Source of the DNA: Tamarix chinensis
Taxonomy: Eukaryota > Streptophyta > Magnoliopsida > Caryophyllales > Tamaricaceae
DNA length: 64,000 nucleotides
Direction of reading: 5' to 3'
NCBI GenBank assembly: GCA_030549775.1
Contig: CM060181.1
Location: 35,682,563-35,746,562 of the forward strand
In this document: positions 50,435 to 63,283 of the stretch, piece after piece
How positions within the stretch are numbered: position 1 is the first letter of the stretch
How the letters are laid out: the number at the start of each line of letters is the position of its first letter
The notes under the pieces: model-generated
Seen by the model: the letters and a program-made list of their open reading frames with translations, nothing else
Databases searched by the model: none
What the model was told of the DNA's origin: nothing
Made by a program: the position numbers and the translations under genes

Positions 50435-51237
50435 TGTTGTGGGTCCAGCCCACATGTATTAGTAAAATGTGTATTTTGCTTTGTTCTAATAAATGGGCAT
50501 TTGATAGCATTTTACTAATCTTGGATTAAGTCCAACTTGGGCTTATTATTTGGGCTTCTTAATTAAGCCTTTGGTATAAATACTTGCTTTAAAAATTAGG
50601 GCAAGAAGCGAGGGTGTGAATTCAGATAGACACACATACACAATTAGAAGCAAAAGAAGAGAGGAAGGCAAAGGGTTTGAGAATAGTGATTTGCGATTGT
50701 TCAAGAATAGCGTTCAGAAAGTTATCGATCGCTGGAGTTTCCACCGTTGGATTTTTCTAAAATTTGGTCAGCTTATTTGGGACACATAGGGCCTCATTTT
50801 GAACGGTTGGATTGTAATTTTGTGATCTGGTTTGTCTGTTATTGCAGTGGGACCGAACCTCTGATTTGTGGTGATATTCTTCACCTTTGATCTCTTTTTG
50901 CTTAAGCTCTTATGTATGTTCTTGTTGGTGGGTTGTGAATTGTTGTGAACCTAATTTGGGTGGTTTATTTTGCCCTCAATTTATCATAATAAGAGAAGGA
51001 AATAGGGTGGGCTCCTCAAACGTCCCGTGGTTTTTACTCATCACATCGAAGGGGTTTTCCACGAATAAATCGTGTGTTGATTGATTCATTTTTCTAATCT
51101 ATTCATTTGTTCTTGTTGCCCATAATTGGTGATTTAATTTGGTGAATTATTTGTGGTAGATTTGGGTTCTATTATTTGGTTTATTGTCTTGGTGTTGATC
51201 CTTGTGGGTATTGTCATATATTACCCAGGTCCTTTCA
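50435..51237 (+). mobile_element. Solo LTR nested in the PIF/Harbinger element
   Basis: 803 bp beginning TGTTGTGGGTCC and ending CCTTTCA, with a perfect 5-base target duplication gcata at 50430-50434 and 51238-51242. A TATA box, TATAAATAC, near 50575 and a GA-rich leader follow the U3-R layout. No internal retrotransposon sequence or second LTR is adjacent, so unequal recombination has removed the body. Confidence 0.92.
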
Positions 51238-51242
51238 GCATA

Positions 51243-53380
51243 AATAGATGGAGTCTAGCCATTCCTCCTTTGTGTTGATCTTAACAATTCCTTGCTTTGC
51301 CGTTTTCCTGCATTGTGATAAATCTCTAGTCCTTCCTACTATACATAATCAAGTGCCACCGGAAGATAAGATCTAATCAAACCTCTTCTAATATTGGATG
51401 CTAATAGGGTTTGTTAACTATTATATGAAAACTTCAGCTCAATGTAAAGGAATTTAGGAGTGAATTAAAGTATCTAAATACCTTTATTTAAGCAATTATT
51501 CTCCCTCCTATTTAACGTTATATTTTAAAATAAGTAAATTTTAAGGGGAAAAATAAGGAAAATTCCCAAAATTTACCTTGTAAGCGTAGAACAGTACTTA
51601 TTTGTAAACAAGTTTGAATTTCTCAAATGATACTTATTTTGATAATAGAGATTAAAATATTACAGACTAATGAATGATAATAGAGTCTAATCAGAATTTT
51701 GATCTATTCAGCTAATTCATTCCATTTACTTGTTTAAGGTGTTGTGAATTGAATCTAAGACTCAGCCCCATGTTGAATCAACAAAGTCTGAGCAAGAGAT
51801 ACTAGCCTAACAATTTAATGTCCAAAATTAATACCATTTTAATTGATTGAGTTGTGGAGAGAATATCCTCTAGTTGATACCACTGCAAGAACTTGAATTG
51901 AGTATTATTACCTTCATCAGCCTAGTCAGTTGCTGAATTAATGTCAACCTCTCATTGATGATTTCCCTTGATATGCATACATCTCCATCTCTCTCATTAT
52001 CAGGTTTGATTATCAGAATTTGTTGACATGTCATGAGTTGTAGTAGATTTCAGAAGTTGGCTCCTTACCTTTTCTTTCCGAGATCAGTTTGATACAACTT
52101 TTAAGTTGCTCCACTGTGACTAGAGGTTGCTGCTTAAGGAGAGGGCCTATCTGTAGTGTAGGGGTAATGCATGATAATCAAGCCTATGTCAAAGCGTAAA
52201 GGTTTTCAAACTGTAAGAAGGATAATAAAGAATCAGCCTACCCATATTCCATTATGCTAGAATTTATTAAAGCAAAATAGAATGGAATGCATCAACTTTT
52301 TATGCTTGTGTCTCTCATAAGTCTTAATTGCCTACTTTGTTGTGTTACAAGGCGGATGTAGCTTGCATTTCTGTTAGGGCCTCCACTTTCTTGCAATCAA
52401 GTCATTTATGTTTCTGTAGCCACTAATTTAGGCATTCCTACTTCATTGGTGCTTAATAATTTTACAAAAACAATATTATGCACCAAACATTTATAAATAA
52501 TAATTAAATTAATGTTAATCTAAATCAATCACAACCCCAAACCACTCTACGAAGAATACTAAAATCAAATTCTACATAATCTAAAAGGATTGTGATCCCA
52601 AAAAGTAAATTATACATATACCAAGATAAATAATTATAGGATCAAATTCTATGTCAACAGCACCGAACAATATTACTCACTCAATTCGTTATACTCATCC
52701 AAGTCATCACAAAAAAGTAGGGCTGCTTGGTAAACAAGTTGCAAAAGTTCATATCTTTTATGAAGTGAAAGTAACCAAGAGGTTAAAGACAGAGCATAAT
52801 AATGGGGGTAATTTTGTTACACCCAAGTCCTCTGTATTCTTTCCCATTCTTACTTGTGTCTTCATCTACTGTTCGCTACCCTATTACTATAGTTGCCACA
52901 TGTTTTTGGTCCTTGTTGGAGGTTTGAATTGTTGTAGAGTAGGTTCTTTAGTATTAAAAACTAGACTGGGTGAGCTGGGTGAACCAAAAATGGATAAGTT
53001 GTATGTTTTGCTGAGTTTATTATGGTACATACATATTTTATTCCAGATAAAATGATATACCATCTTTTGCATTGTTTGCTTTATTTTCAATGTATTAAGG
53101 CTGCTAGTGATGAATCAAATCCTAGGTCAATGTCAAGGTTCCAAAATTAGAGAAATATGCCAACAGCTCATCGTGTTGATACAAATGATATCATAGAATC
53201 CAAAGAAAATAATGAAGTAAGTATCCTTTTCTTAAGATCTGTTGCACCATTTGACTATAAACATATATGATCAGTCATAATGGGCATGTATGGTTATTTT
53301 TCTTGTACCTTTTTTTTCTTGATCATATCATATTAGACTAACTCGATTGAGGGTGGGACAAATTAATAATATGGGCATCA
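51243..53380. other. Interior of the PIF/Harbinger element without assignable coding sequence
   Basis: AT-rich. A 134-codon frame at 52651-53055 shows no family signature. Confidence 0.5.
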
Positions 53381-53404
53381 GCATGTGTGGTCATATATGG
53401 AGCA

Positions 53405-54600
53405 TATTTTGCTAGTTTATTATCTTTTGTTTGTCCTAATAATTATGTTGATAGAGATCTTTTTCAATTGGGAGATTATAAGAGAAGAGCTTTTTTAGAT
53501 CAATTTACATTGGAAAAAGGTGAGGATTTCCATAACCAATTGAGGATGGGAAATGAGGCTTTTGCTAGGCTTGTATCAATATTGAGGGATTTGGGAGATT
53601 AAGTGATACTCATTCTAGTTGCGTAGAGGAGAGAGTGGCTATATTTCTCAATAATATAGATCATAATAGGATAAATTGGTTGGTAAAATTAGACTTCTAG
53701 CGGTCTGGTGAAACAGTAAGTCGAAATTTCCACCAAGTGTTGAATATTATCGTTTCTTTAGTGGACATATTTTTGTAATAACCTGATGGATATCATTGCC
53801 CACCTGAAATATCAAGTAGCTCAAAATTTTGGCCATATTTTAAGGTAAATGTCATAATGTTATAAAATAAATGACTATGTACACATTACAACTTGAATTT
53901 TTTTAATAATTTTTTTTAACATTTTGACAGTGTTGGAACGATTGATGGATCACACTTTCATGTGAAAGTACCAAATAATGTGGTACAAAGATATCATGGA
54001 AGAAAGGATTTTTCAACCCAAAATGTGTTAGCTACTTTCTCTTTTGACTTGAAGTTTTATATGTGCTATTAGGATGAGAAGGATCAGCATCTGATTAAAG
54101 GATAATAAATAATGCTTTATCTAGAGACATGGACAGATTAGTAATGTCATCAGGTAAATTTTACTCAGGCGATGTGGATTTTCAGTTGAAGAATGGATTT
54201 ATTACACCATATCGCAGTACTCGATACCATCTCAAGGAATATAGCGTTCAACATCCTCAAAATGTAAGGGAGCTTTTCAATCTAATGCATGCTTCCTTAA
54301 AAAATGTTATTGACAAGGAATTTGGTGTTCTCAAGAAACGCTTTCCAACATTAAGAAGTGGAATTGAACCATTCTATCCTATTCAAACTTAAGCAGGCCT
54401 GGTTTTAGCTGGATGTATTTTACATAACTATCTCACGGGAGTAGATCCAGATGAAAGATTAATTTTAGAGGTTGATAGTGAGATAAGAATTGTTAACACC
54501 CAAGAAGACGTTGCACAATTAAGTTTAGTAGATGGGTGTTAAGAAGCCAAGCAATTAAGAGATGAAATTGCAACTTTAATGTGGAGAGATGTTTAAATAG
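53405..54600 (+). pseudogene. HARBI1-like (DDE_Tnp_4) transposase, broken
   Basis: Pieces in order are: DLFQLGDYKRRAFLDQF and an FHNQLRMGNEAFARLVSILR block; a frame-shifted SGETVSRNFHQVLN near 53705; PDGYHCPPEISSSSKFWPYF near 53785; GTIDGSHFHVKVPNNVVQRY near 53938 (first catalytic Asp); then a frame at 54129-54392 with GDVDFQLKNGFITPYRSTRY (second Asp region) and IDKEFGVLKKRFP. Relatives usually have Glu before RAFG in the last motif, and here it is Asp. Several stops and shifts, including TAG near 54071 and TAA words near 54105, make it inactive. Confidence 0.9.
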
Positions 54601-54839
54601 CTAATGGTAGAGATATTATTATTGTTAAATTCACGTAAGAAAAAAATTATATTCAACAAGTGTACTAAATGGAAATGTACTTGACATAAAAGTTCTTATA
54701 TTAGTTTTTATATTATGTGTGTTATTTATTATCTAATAATTTGCTTTCAACATAAATAATATTTTAATAAAGTAATGATTTTAGGATGATTTACACTTTT
54801 TTTGTGAAGGAACTCATTAATGGTGACATACTATCAAAT

Positions 54840-55779
54840 GAGAAGAAAAAATGTATTAAAAGAGATGAAGACATGGATACATTTCTAATATATTTATTGA
54901 CTGATAAGATGCATTTAGATTAGAAAATAGGTGGTTCATTTTCAAGAACGACATATACTAATGTTGCTAAAGGGGTTAGTGCTCAGTTTGGGCTTGGTTG
55001 CTCGGTTATCCATATAAAGAACCAAATCAAGACCCTAAAGATGAATTATGCATTAACATATATGGTCTTGCAAGTGAGTGGGTTTAGTTTTAATCAATTT
55101 ACCCAAATGGTGGAAGCTAATGCAATAGTTTGGGAAAAGGTATATATTGGTAAGTTTTAAACCTTCTCATTTTTGTAATCATAGACGTTGCATTTATATT
55201 GGTTTTCCTTCATCATTGTAGAATGTTTTTTCTTTATTGTCATTGCTAACTATTATTATTTCTAAATTTATGTAAATTACTATTTTTTTGCAGGCTCATC
55301 TTGATGCCAAACCGCTTCACTATAGGCCTATTGAAAATTATCATAGGTTAGATATTTTATTTGTCAAGGACCGAGAAACTGAAAATTTATCCATTAGTCC
55401 AAAAGAAAGGCATATGTGCTTAGAGAGACAAGAACATGAAGAAACAATAGCTTATGATCAAAGCATTGAGTAAGAAAAACATAATGAATTAATCTCTCAT
55501 TTGGCTGGTGTATTTGTACGAAGAACCAAAAAGAAAAGAAAGCTGAGAAATTATGTATAATAAGAGATGAATGCTCTAAAACAAGAGATGGATGGAGTTG
55601 CAATAGCTCTTGATAGTAGAAATCCACATAAATTTACTGAATCTAAGTTGTATTATGAGCTTAAAAAGGTGGAAGGGTTAAAGAAGGTTTCATCCATAGA
55701 AATCTATACCAAGCTTGCAACAAATATTAGTGTCGCTCGTACATTTCTTAGTCTTCCACCTGAAGATAGAGCCATATGA
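54840..55779 (+). pseudogene. Myb/SANT-like second ORF of the PIF/Harbinger element, broken
   Basis: KGVSAQFGLGCSVIHIKNQI, VSGFSFNQFTQMVEANAIVW and AHLDAKPLHYRPIENYHRLD follow the order of Myb_DNA-bind_3 proteins that accompany Harbinger transposases and help bind element ends. An intron is likely between about 55153 (near GTAAGT) and 55293 (TTTGCAG). The frame at 55567-55779 carries the C-terminal helix-rich part (LKKVSSIEIYTKLATNISVA). Stops interrupt it at about 54921 and 55473. Confidence 0.75.
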
Positions 55780-56419
55780 TTGTATGTGGAGTTCGTTTCT
55801 AACATTTTTATGATCCTAATGTATCATTCTAACCTGTTTAATTAGTAACTAATAATTATGAATTAATTGTCAATGCACTTTGTTATTTTTTTTGGAGATC
55901 TTGATATATTAATATTTAGAAGCTTTCTTGGTTTGCATGAGTTTTAATTTTTAAATTCTTACACTGGTAAGTAAAGTAGGATAATTTATTTTATTTTATT
56001 TTTGCTTACTCTATCTCTTATTAGTAGGAAGTTTTGAAGGTTATTGACATTTTACAAATATTTTTTTTAAATTATGCTTAGTTATGCATGTAATATTTTA
56101 GAAATTTTCAAAAAAAAAATGGAATTAATATTGAGTTCATACAATTTTAATGATTTTATTATAAACTTTATGAAAAATTTTATGAATTAATATAATATTT
56201 TAATTTTTATTAAATATATAAAAGTATTTAAATAATAACATTCCACTTTTCTCAAAATTTTCTTTTTATACACCAAAGACTATTTTTTTTTTCAAGAATT
56301 CAATTTTCTACAAAAAATTTCCCAATAACCAAACAAAGAAAAGAAAATTAATTGATCTTATTTTCTTTTCTTCTCATTTTTCTTTCCTTCTTACTTTTCT
56401 CAAATCAAACACACCCTTA

Positions 56420-56681
56420 ATCATTTAGAGCGCCAATATATCTAAAATAATGCTTTATTTTTTTCTATTTATTTAATGAGGAAAAATGATGATTGGAAAA
56501 GAGGATCAAATGACACAAAATTTAATGGATTATTTTATAATAAGTGTTATTTCCTTTTTTAAGTTATTACGACGGGTGTTACCCCATTTGAATTTTTTTT
56601 TGTAAAATTCATAAAATTGTACACAAGTTTAATATGGTTTTGAACTTGTCCCCAACATCTAAAACGTTCATACTCCGCATT

Positions 56682-56712
<31 letters not shown>

Positions 56713-57516
56713 AAAATTATGTGATGTTAGAAAAATTAATAAATTAATTTTTTGTGTAATAAACTTATGCGATATGCATGGCATGCCTAATTTTTAAAAC
56801 CTTATCCTATTATATTATTATTATTATTATTATTATTATGATTATTATTATATTTTATTTTTTGATAAGTAAGTCATTTTATAAATGAATGAAATATTTT
56901 GCCTCACAACATCATGTCATATCATACCCTCAACTTCTAAGAAAGGTATGAACATGATGTTAATCAAATGTGGAGCACAAATAAAATGCATATAATTAGT
57001 AGTACCTCACGACTATATATGGAAAAAAAAAAAACAAACTCAAACCACCTAAAATAGATAACCTCAAGCCCCCACCACGTCACCTAACTTCCATATCAAT
57101 TCACCATGAACAAAAGTTAGGAAGCACACCTCCCTACTATCCTATATAACCACGATCCATTGGCCAATTCTATACCCCTAAACCTTAGTTATCGTAATTT
57201 GCACAAGCAATTTACCGAGAGCAATCCATGTGATGGAAGTTAAGCCGTCAGGATAGAAGAAGCCTTCACAACCAAGTTAGCAAACTCCTATTCTAATTCG
57301 AACATTATTATAGCATTTGAGATTAGCCACCTAGTCCACCTCCTATGGCAACACAAGAGCATCGATCCACCACCTCTACTAAATATATAATCCTAAGCAC
57401 ATTCCCTTGCATTGCACGAGCCCTCCCAATTATAAATCCAGGCAAATAACTGTAAGGCAAAATAGAAAAACTATCCCTCACCCGATAAGTAAAAGGAGAA
57501 AGTACAAGTAAGAGAC
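56420..57516. other. AT-rich intergenic DNA
   Basis: No gene seen. It holds AT and ATT microsatellites near 56694-56712 and 56814-56838. Confidence 0.5.
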
Positions 57517-57973
57517 TAGGGATGTTCATGTTATCCAATATCTACTTATCTGATCCGGTATCCGAAGTACTTTGATCCGAAAAAATAAATAACCGATCCA
57601 ATTTTTTTTTTCAAATCAAATATCCGATTCGGTCAATAGAAAGTCAAACAAACTAGATATCTGATCCGACAAATACAAATAATATCTGATCCGAAGAAAA
57701 TATATTTATACATTTTTTTATAATTTTTTATTTTATATATAATTATATATACATAAATTTAGATGTGTGTGTGTGTGTATAATTTTTACTTACTTGATTT
57801 AGTATTTGGGCCAAATTTTAATTTAGTTGAAATTATATTTTTAATATAAGCCCTTTTTAGATCTAATAAAATCCAATTAAATATGTTAATGTAGCAGCTT
57901 TAATTTTAGTCTTAACATTAGATATTTGTTGAGCAAGTCTGATATTTGCTGAGCAGGTCAGATATTTACTCAG

Positions 57974-60900
57974 TATATCCCCCAAAATTCACTACTGAAA
58001 AATTTTGTTTAATTAAAGAAAATTAGCGGAAGCAAAGTAATAAACCGTGAATTCTAGGGATATTACCGCCACACTTAGTATCAGACCGGTTCACTCCTAC
58101 TGTTCTAGTACCAAGTGTTAAGGCTAAAAGAGTAAAATACAATTTACGAGAAATTCAACATATTTAAATCAGAGTAGCACAAGTAAACATTTTATAAGAA
58201 TATAATCCACCGGTGATGGTTACAAAACAATGAATACATTGAAACTGTGAATTTAAAGGAGACAGAGTAAAACCCTAACAGATCTGGATAGTTCCTTATG
58301 CTCTTTTCAGAGGGTCCGCTTGAATACACCCAAAAATGACCTGCAAGGGACACTGCCCATTGAATAGGTAGGGGCACCACAAAGGAAACCCTCCAGTACT
58401 ACGGTACTGAGTAACCCTTTAAAACACACTTAAAAGTAGGCACGCAATGTAACACATGATATACTACTATATCCATACATAACGACAGGTGTAAATATAA
58501 TATTCAGATCTGTATATTCATATACTTGACAAGTCAATCAGATATTAATGGTGCATAGGTAATATTCACTTTCGCGCATTCACATACTTAACAAGTCAAC
58601 CAAATGTTAATAGGCCATCATGAACAATCGATACTTTTAGGGCCTTAAGGCCATTAGTCCATCATTAATCAATCATCACGGATTATAAATGTCCATATGA
58701 GTGCGGGAACCCCACTATTATAGCCGGTGGAACGGTCATGCAGGACAAAACTCTCCTGGCCACTATTATTCGCAGGTGGATCGGTCATGCAGAGCAAAAC
58801 GCTCCTGGCCACTATTATTCACCGGTGGATCGGTCTGGCCCCGATTCACAAGGTGTTCCACTGTAAGTAATTAGTTTCTTCCTCATGTCTTATAGTTTTA
58901 CGTTTGGTTTGTTGAGCACGGAATCCCCCACTATTATAGCCGATAGAACGGTCATGTAGGGAAAAATGCTCCTGGCCACTATTATTCGCCAGTGGACCGG
59001 TCATGCAGGGCACCCCAGCTCTGGCCACTATTATTCGTCGGTGGACCGGTCTGGGTCCGGCTCAACGTCTTCCTCTTTAAGTGATTAGTGTCTTATTGTG
59101 TCTTATTCGAAAGTATTTCACTATTGACATGCATGGATAACTATATCCACACTTATCATCCCAAGAGGGTCTGTCCCATATCTTGAGACTTCTGCACCTC
59201 CTAACTCGCCCCGACATCCTTCCCTTAACCCACCTCACACCGGAAGCCCAACTCCTAAGTGTGTGGGTCAAGGCCCCCCACCTTATACCCCAAGGTCAAC
59301 TCACCGCCTTACCCTAGGGCTTTCTCCAAAAAACCTAATTTGGGCCTATGTGGCCCATCCTTACACCACCCAAACTATTTAACACCCCACACGTTACGAC
59401 CCATAGATTCAACTCTCACTTCATACACACTCATTCTCATTTATTTTTATTATTTTCTTTTTCCACCTTCTCACATTAGGATTTATCCTAAACCCTAGTT
59501 CCTCCCATGCAACCCTAGTTTCTCCCACTCTTTCATTTTACTTATGTCCCCTCTCTTTTTCACCACTCAAGGATTATGGATTATTTAGGTCATTCTTTCC
59601 TACATTATCCAACTTACTTCCCCTTGGTTATCTTATTCTTACATTTTTCTTTTTCATGCCTTTCACCCCATATCCTGTTATTAAACATCCTAGCGTGCAT
59701 GTCATAGAGGGTCACATCATATAACATCGTACACACAACATATATAATCATCATTCACATGCCATAAGGAAGTTACCTGAGCATACATTCACTCAAAGTT
59801 GCGCTATAATGATTAATCATTAAGCATAAAGTACACAATATGGTATAATACATGGCACACATGACACGTAACCCACACATAGTTGATCTTAGCCACATCC
59901 CTGCTCGATTTAGGTTACCGAGCCATCTCCCTCACACTTATTAGGCTACTAATCACCCTTCGTAATTGTTACACTTAATGTATTTCCCATTTGGTTGGTT
60001 AGATTACCAATTTGCCCATTTCCTTTATTATAATTAACAAATTGTCCTTTAGTTGGTCAAATTACCAAATTACCCTTTAGTTATTTAAATTATCAAATTG
60101 CCCTTCTCTATTATCATAATTACCAAGTTACTCATTTCCAATTTCTACTTTACCCCTTTTATTTACAAAATTACCATTTTGCCCTTTTACTTTTAAATTC
60201 ACCATTTACCCCCTTAACTTCCAAGATTTACCATAACACCCTTTATTCAAAAATTTACTATTTTGCCCCTTTAATTACAAAATTACCATTTTACCCTATA
60301 ATTACAAAATTATCATTTTGACCTTTAATTATGAAATTACTATTTTGCCCTTTAATTATAAAATTACTAATTTGCCCTTTAATTACTAGTTTACCCTTTA
60401 TTCACAAAATTACCATTTTGCCCATTTACTTTTGAAATTACTGTTTTTCCCTTGAATTACAAGATTACCATTTTACATTTAATTACAAAATTACCATTAC
60501 CTTTAATTATGAAATTACCATTTTGCCCTTGAATTATAACATTACCATTTTATCCTTTAATTCCAAAATTACCCTTTTACCCTTTAATTACAAAATTACC
60601 ATTTTACCCTTTACTCCCAAAATTACCATAATACCCCTTTACTTATAAAATTAACATGTTGCCATTTACTTATAAAACTACCATATTGCCATTTACCTCC
60701 CAAATTACCATATTACCCCTTTACTTATAAAATTACCATTTTGTCATAAAACTACCATTTTACCCTTTTACTTAGAAAATTTATCATTTTACCCTCTTCT
60801 TCCAAAATTACCATATTGTCCCCTTATTACACCACTTTTATTAGATTAACATTACTACATGGAATAATAATATTAATACTCCCTTAACAATATCCAACTC

Positions 60901-63050
60901 CACCAACTATTATATTTTAATATAATACTTATTAGCACCCACACATATTAGGCCACATTCTTACACAAGAAATATTACTAAAATGCCCATAGGGCTCACA
61001 ATAATATTATTCAAGCATAAATGGTCACAATAACATAATATGACATGGATAAGTACTTTAACACTTTCATTAATAATCAAGTTCTTCCCTTAGACAACAT
61101 TTATACACATAGCACATAAAAGAGCATACTTTCCTTTTTATTAAACAATACAAGCAAACATATAAATTATACTAACAACCATATATAAAACATAATAACA
61201 TATTAAAAATTCTAATGTGCAAACATACGTTTATCCATGCGTTTAAGTGGGGTTTAACGATATCCTTAATTCCCGCAAAAATCGAATCTTACGGTATCCC
61301 GGTTAAAGATTCAAGCTTTAAATAGAAAAATCAACACCTAAAAATAATGTCAATAATTATTATATTAGGAGTAGGAAATTAATAGGATACAACTTTATAT
61401 AAAAAAATTAATTAATAACACTTTACTTAACTATTAATATACCTCAATAATTAAACACAAAAACTCCCAAAATAATGAGGAACTCACGCTGCATGAGCAG
61501 CGTGAGCCACATGCAGGTCGATGGGGAAAAAGGGTCGAAGGTAGGGGTAGAAGGGAGGAAGGGGTGTTTTTTGGGTTGGGTCTTTAGGCTAGGAAAGAAG
61601 GTAGATGGGGGAGGATTGGAGGCAAAGGAAGGGTGCAGGAGTGAAGAGGGTGTGTAGGTGGTGGCTGGGGCGTCCAAGGGCGGCGGAGATGGCGCGGCGA
61701 GGCGGCAAAGGGGGTTGTCGGGGTGGACCGAGCTGAGAAGGAAGGAAAAAATAGGGGAAAATGGAGGGGTGAGGAGGCTTGTTTCAGCCAAACAAGGTAT
61801 GTGGGTGGTAGAGGAGGTTACAAGGTATGGATTGGTGGTTTGGGTGGCGGCAGAGGTGGCCAAACGGCGGCGAACAGAGGAGTTGTAGGTGGGCTGCCAA
61901 TAAGGGAGGAAAAGAAGAGGGGAGGAAGGTGGAGTTGCGGGGTGGCATAGACAGTGTTGTGGTGGTGTTGGGTGGGAGTAGAGGGGTGTAGAAGGTGGTT
62001 TAAGTGGTTGATGAGGCGGTTGCATCGACGGAGGGCGGTGGTGGTGCACAAAATGGGGATGAAAATGGAAGAAGAAGAAAAAGAGAGAAAGAGATCGGGG
62101 AAGGGGGAGGCTCGAACATAATGGGGCATGAAAGGGCTTGTGAGAAGAAGAAGAAAAAGAAGAGGGAGGATAGGGGTGTAGTTGGCTGGTTGGTGGCAAC
62201 GTGTAGGGTGGCAAGGGAGGTAGTAGGGTGGCAGGGAGGGGAGACGAAGATGGGGGAAAAAAGGGCATGAGGGCTAGTTTGCAGGGCTGGCTAGGTCCGA
62301 AAAGGGGAAGAAAAGGATGGGAGGGAGAGAGGGAGATGGGGGTTGCAGTGGTGGCAGGTGGTGGCAGTAGGGTGGTGGCTGGCTTGCCCGAGGCGGTAGG
62401 CCTGGTCGACGAAGACAGGTCAGGGAAGCTGGGTGAAGGAGTAGGAGAAGAACAGCAAAAAAATGAAAGGGAAGGGAGCATCAGGCCGGTTGGGGAAGGG
62501 AAAGGGGAACTGGGCCGGCCCGGGGTGAAGGGAGGAAAGAAAAAAAAAGGGGGGCTGGGCTACACGCTGGAGAAGGAGAGGAGGGGAACGAGTGGGACAG
62601 AGGCCCAGACGTAGGGGAGAGGGAATAGGCTGGCCTGGCGAGCAGCCCGAAGGAAAAAAGGAAAAGAAAAGAAAGAAGAAAAAAGAGGAAAAGGGAGAAA
62701 GAAAAGGAAAAAGGGAAAATGGAAAATGGAAAAATAATTTAATTTAATTTATAAAATAATAAAATGTAATATTTTGATAAATTATTTAATTTAATAATTT
62801 AACTCAATATAATTTAATATATTGGTTCACAAAGGATAATTTTAGTAAAATATTAGTTTGAAAAATTATTTAAATAAAAATAATATGATAAAATAACAAA
62901 ATATTTATTTTTAATTTATTAAATACTCATATCCAAATTTATATACTCAAATATCCATAAAATAATTAAATGAAATAATTTTAAAAGCTAATTTATTTCA
63001 AATAAAGCTATTTATTAAATTATAGGTTTTCTAAAATTTTGGGGATTACA
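57974..63050 (+). repeat. Long TGTAAYACCC repeat, copy C, inside hAT copy 4
   Basis: The left end is TATATCCCCCAAAATTCAC and the inverse of the right end is TGTAATCCCCAAAATTTTAG. The terminal 200 bases at its right closely match the inverse of the left end of copy B. Shared blocks are ttaccgccacacttagtatc (58064), the CCGGTGGATCGGTC minisatellite (58710-59060), AAATTACCATTTTGCCC units (59985-60830) and a purine-rich tract (61500-62720). No coding capacity. A target duplication is not visible. Confidence 0.75.
59985..60830. repeat. Minisatellite with AAATTACCATTTTGCCC units in copy C
   Basis: Some 30 irregular units of about 22-30 bases, each ending in a TTGCCC or TTACCC word. The inverse form is at 33640-34080 in copy B. 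Confidence 0.85.
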
Positions 63051-63283
63051 GGATAATATCAATATATTTGTAATTTGGTGGTTTTTTTATATTTTAAATT
63101 TTATTTGGATAATATCGGTTATATTTAATATCCGATCCAAAAATTCAGATATCTGATCTTTCGAATATTTGAAGTTTCAAATCAAATATCAAATATATTT
63201 TTAGATATCCGAAGTTTCGGCTATCTAACAAGAAAATATCCGAAATTTTAGATATTTGAACCATGAACAATCCGACAAGAGAC

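Larger units (their letters stand above)
47716..56416 (+). mobile_element. 8.7 kb PIF/Harbinger element, inactive
   Basis: The left end GAGTTTGCTTGGTTCATG and the inverse of the right end, GGGTGTGTTTGATTTGAG, match at 12 of 18 positions. A second inverted pair, GTTTGGTTA, lies about 70-110 bases inside each end. TTA flanks both sides (47713-47715 and 56417-56419), the classic 3-base Harbinger duplication. Inside, in the expected two-gene arrangement, are a nuclease-type transposase remnant and a Myb/SANT-like ORF remnant, both on the + strand. A solo LTR is nested at 50435-51237. Confidence 0.8.
57517..63275. mobile_element. hAT-type miniature element, copy 4, split by a 5.1 kb insertion
   Basis: The left part 57517-57973 begins TAGGGATGTTCATG; the right part 63051-63275 ends CCATGAACAATCCGA. 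The 8-base duplication is taagagac (57509-57516) against caagagac (63276-63283). Joined, the two parts are about 682 bp and parallel copy 3 (667 bp) along their length. The inserted segment is copy C of the long repeat. Confidence 0.88.

Noticed and set aside
61444..62481. 345-codon Pro/Ser-rich open frame on the minus strand
   Set aside because: Lies wholly in the purine-asymmetric part of long repeat C; similar frames occur in copies A and B, and stops are rare there because of composition.
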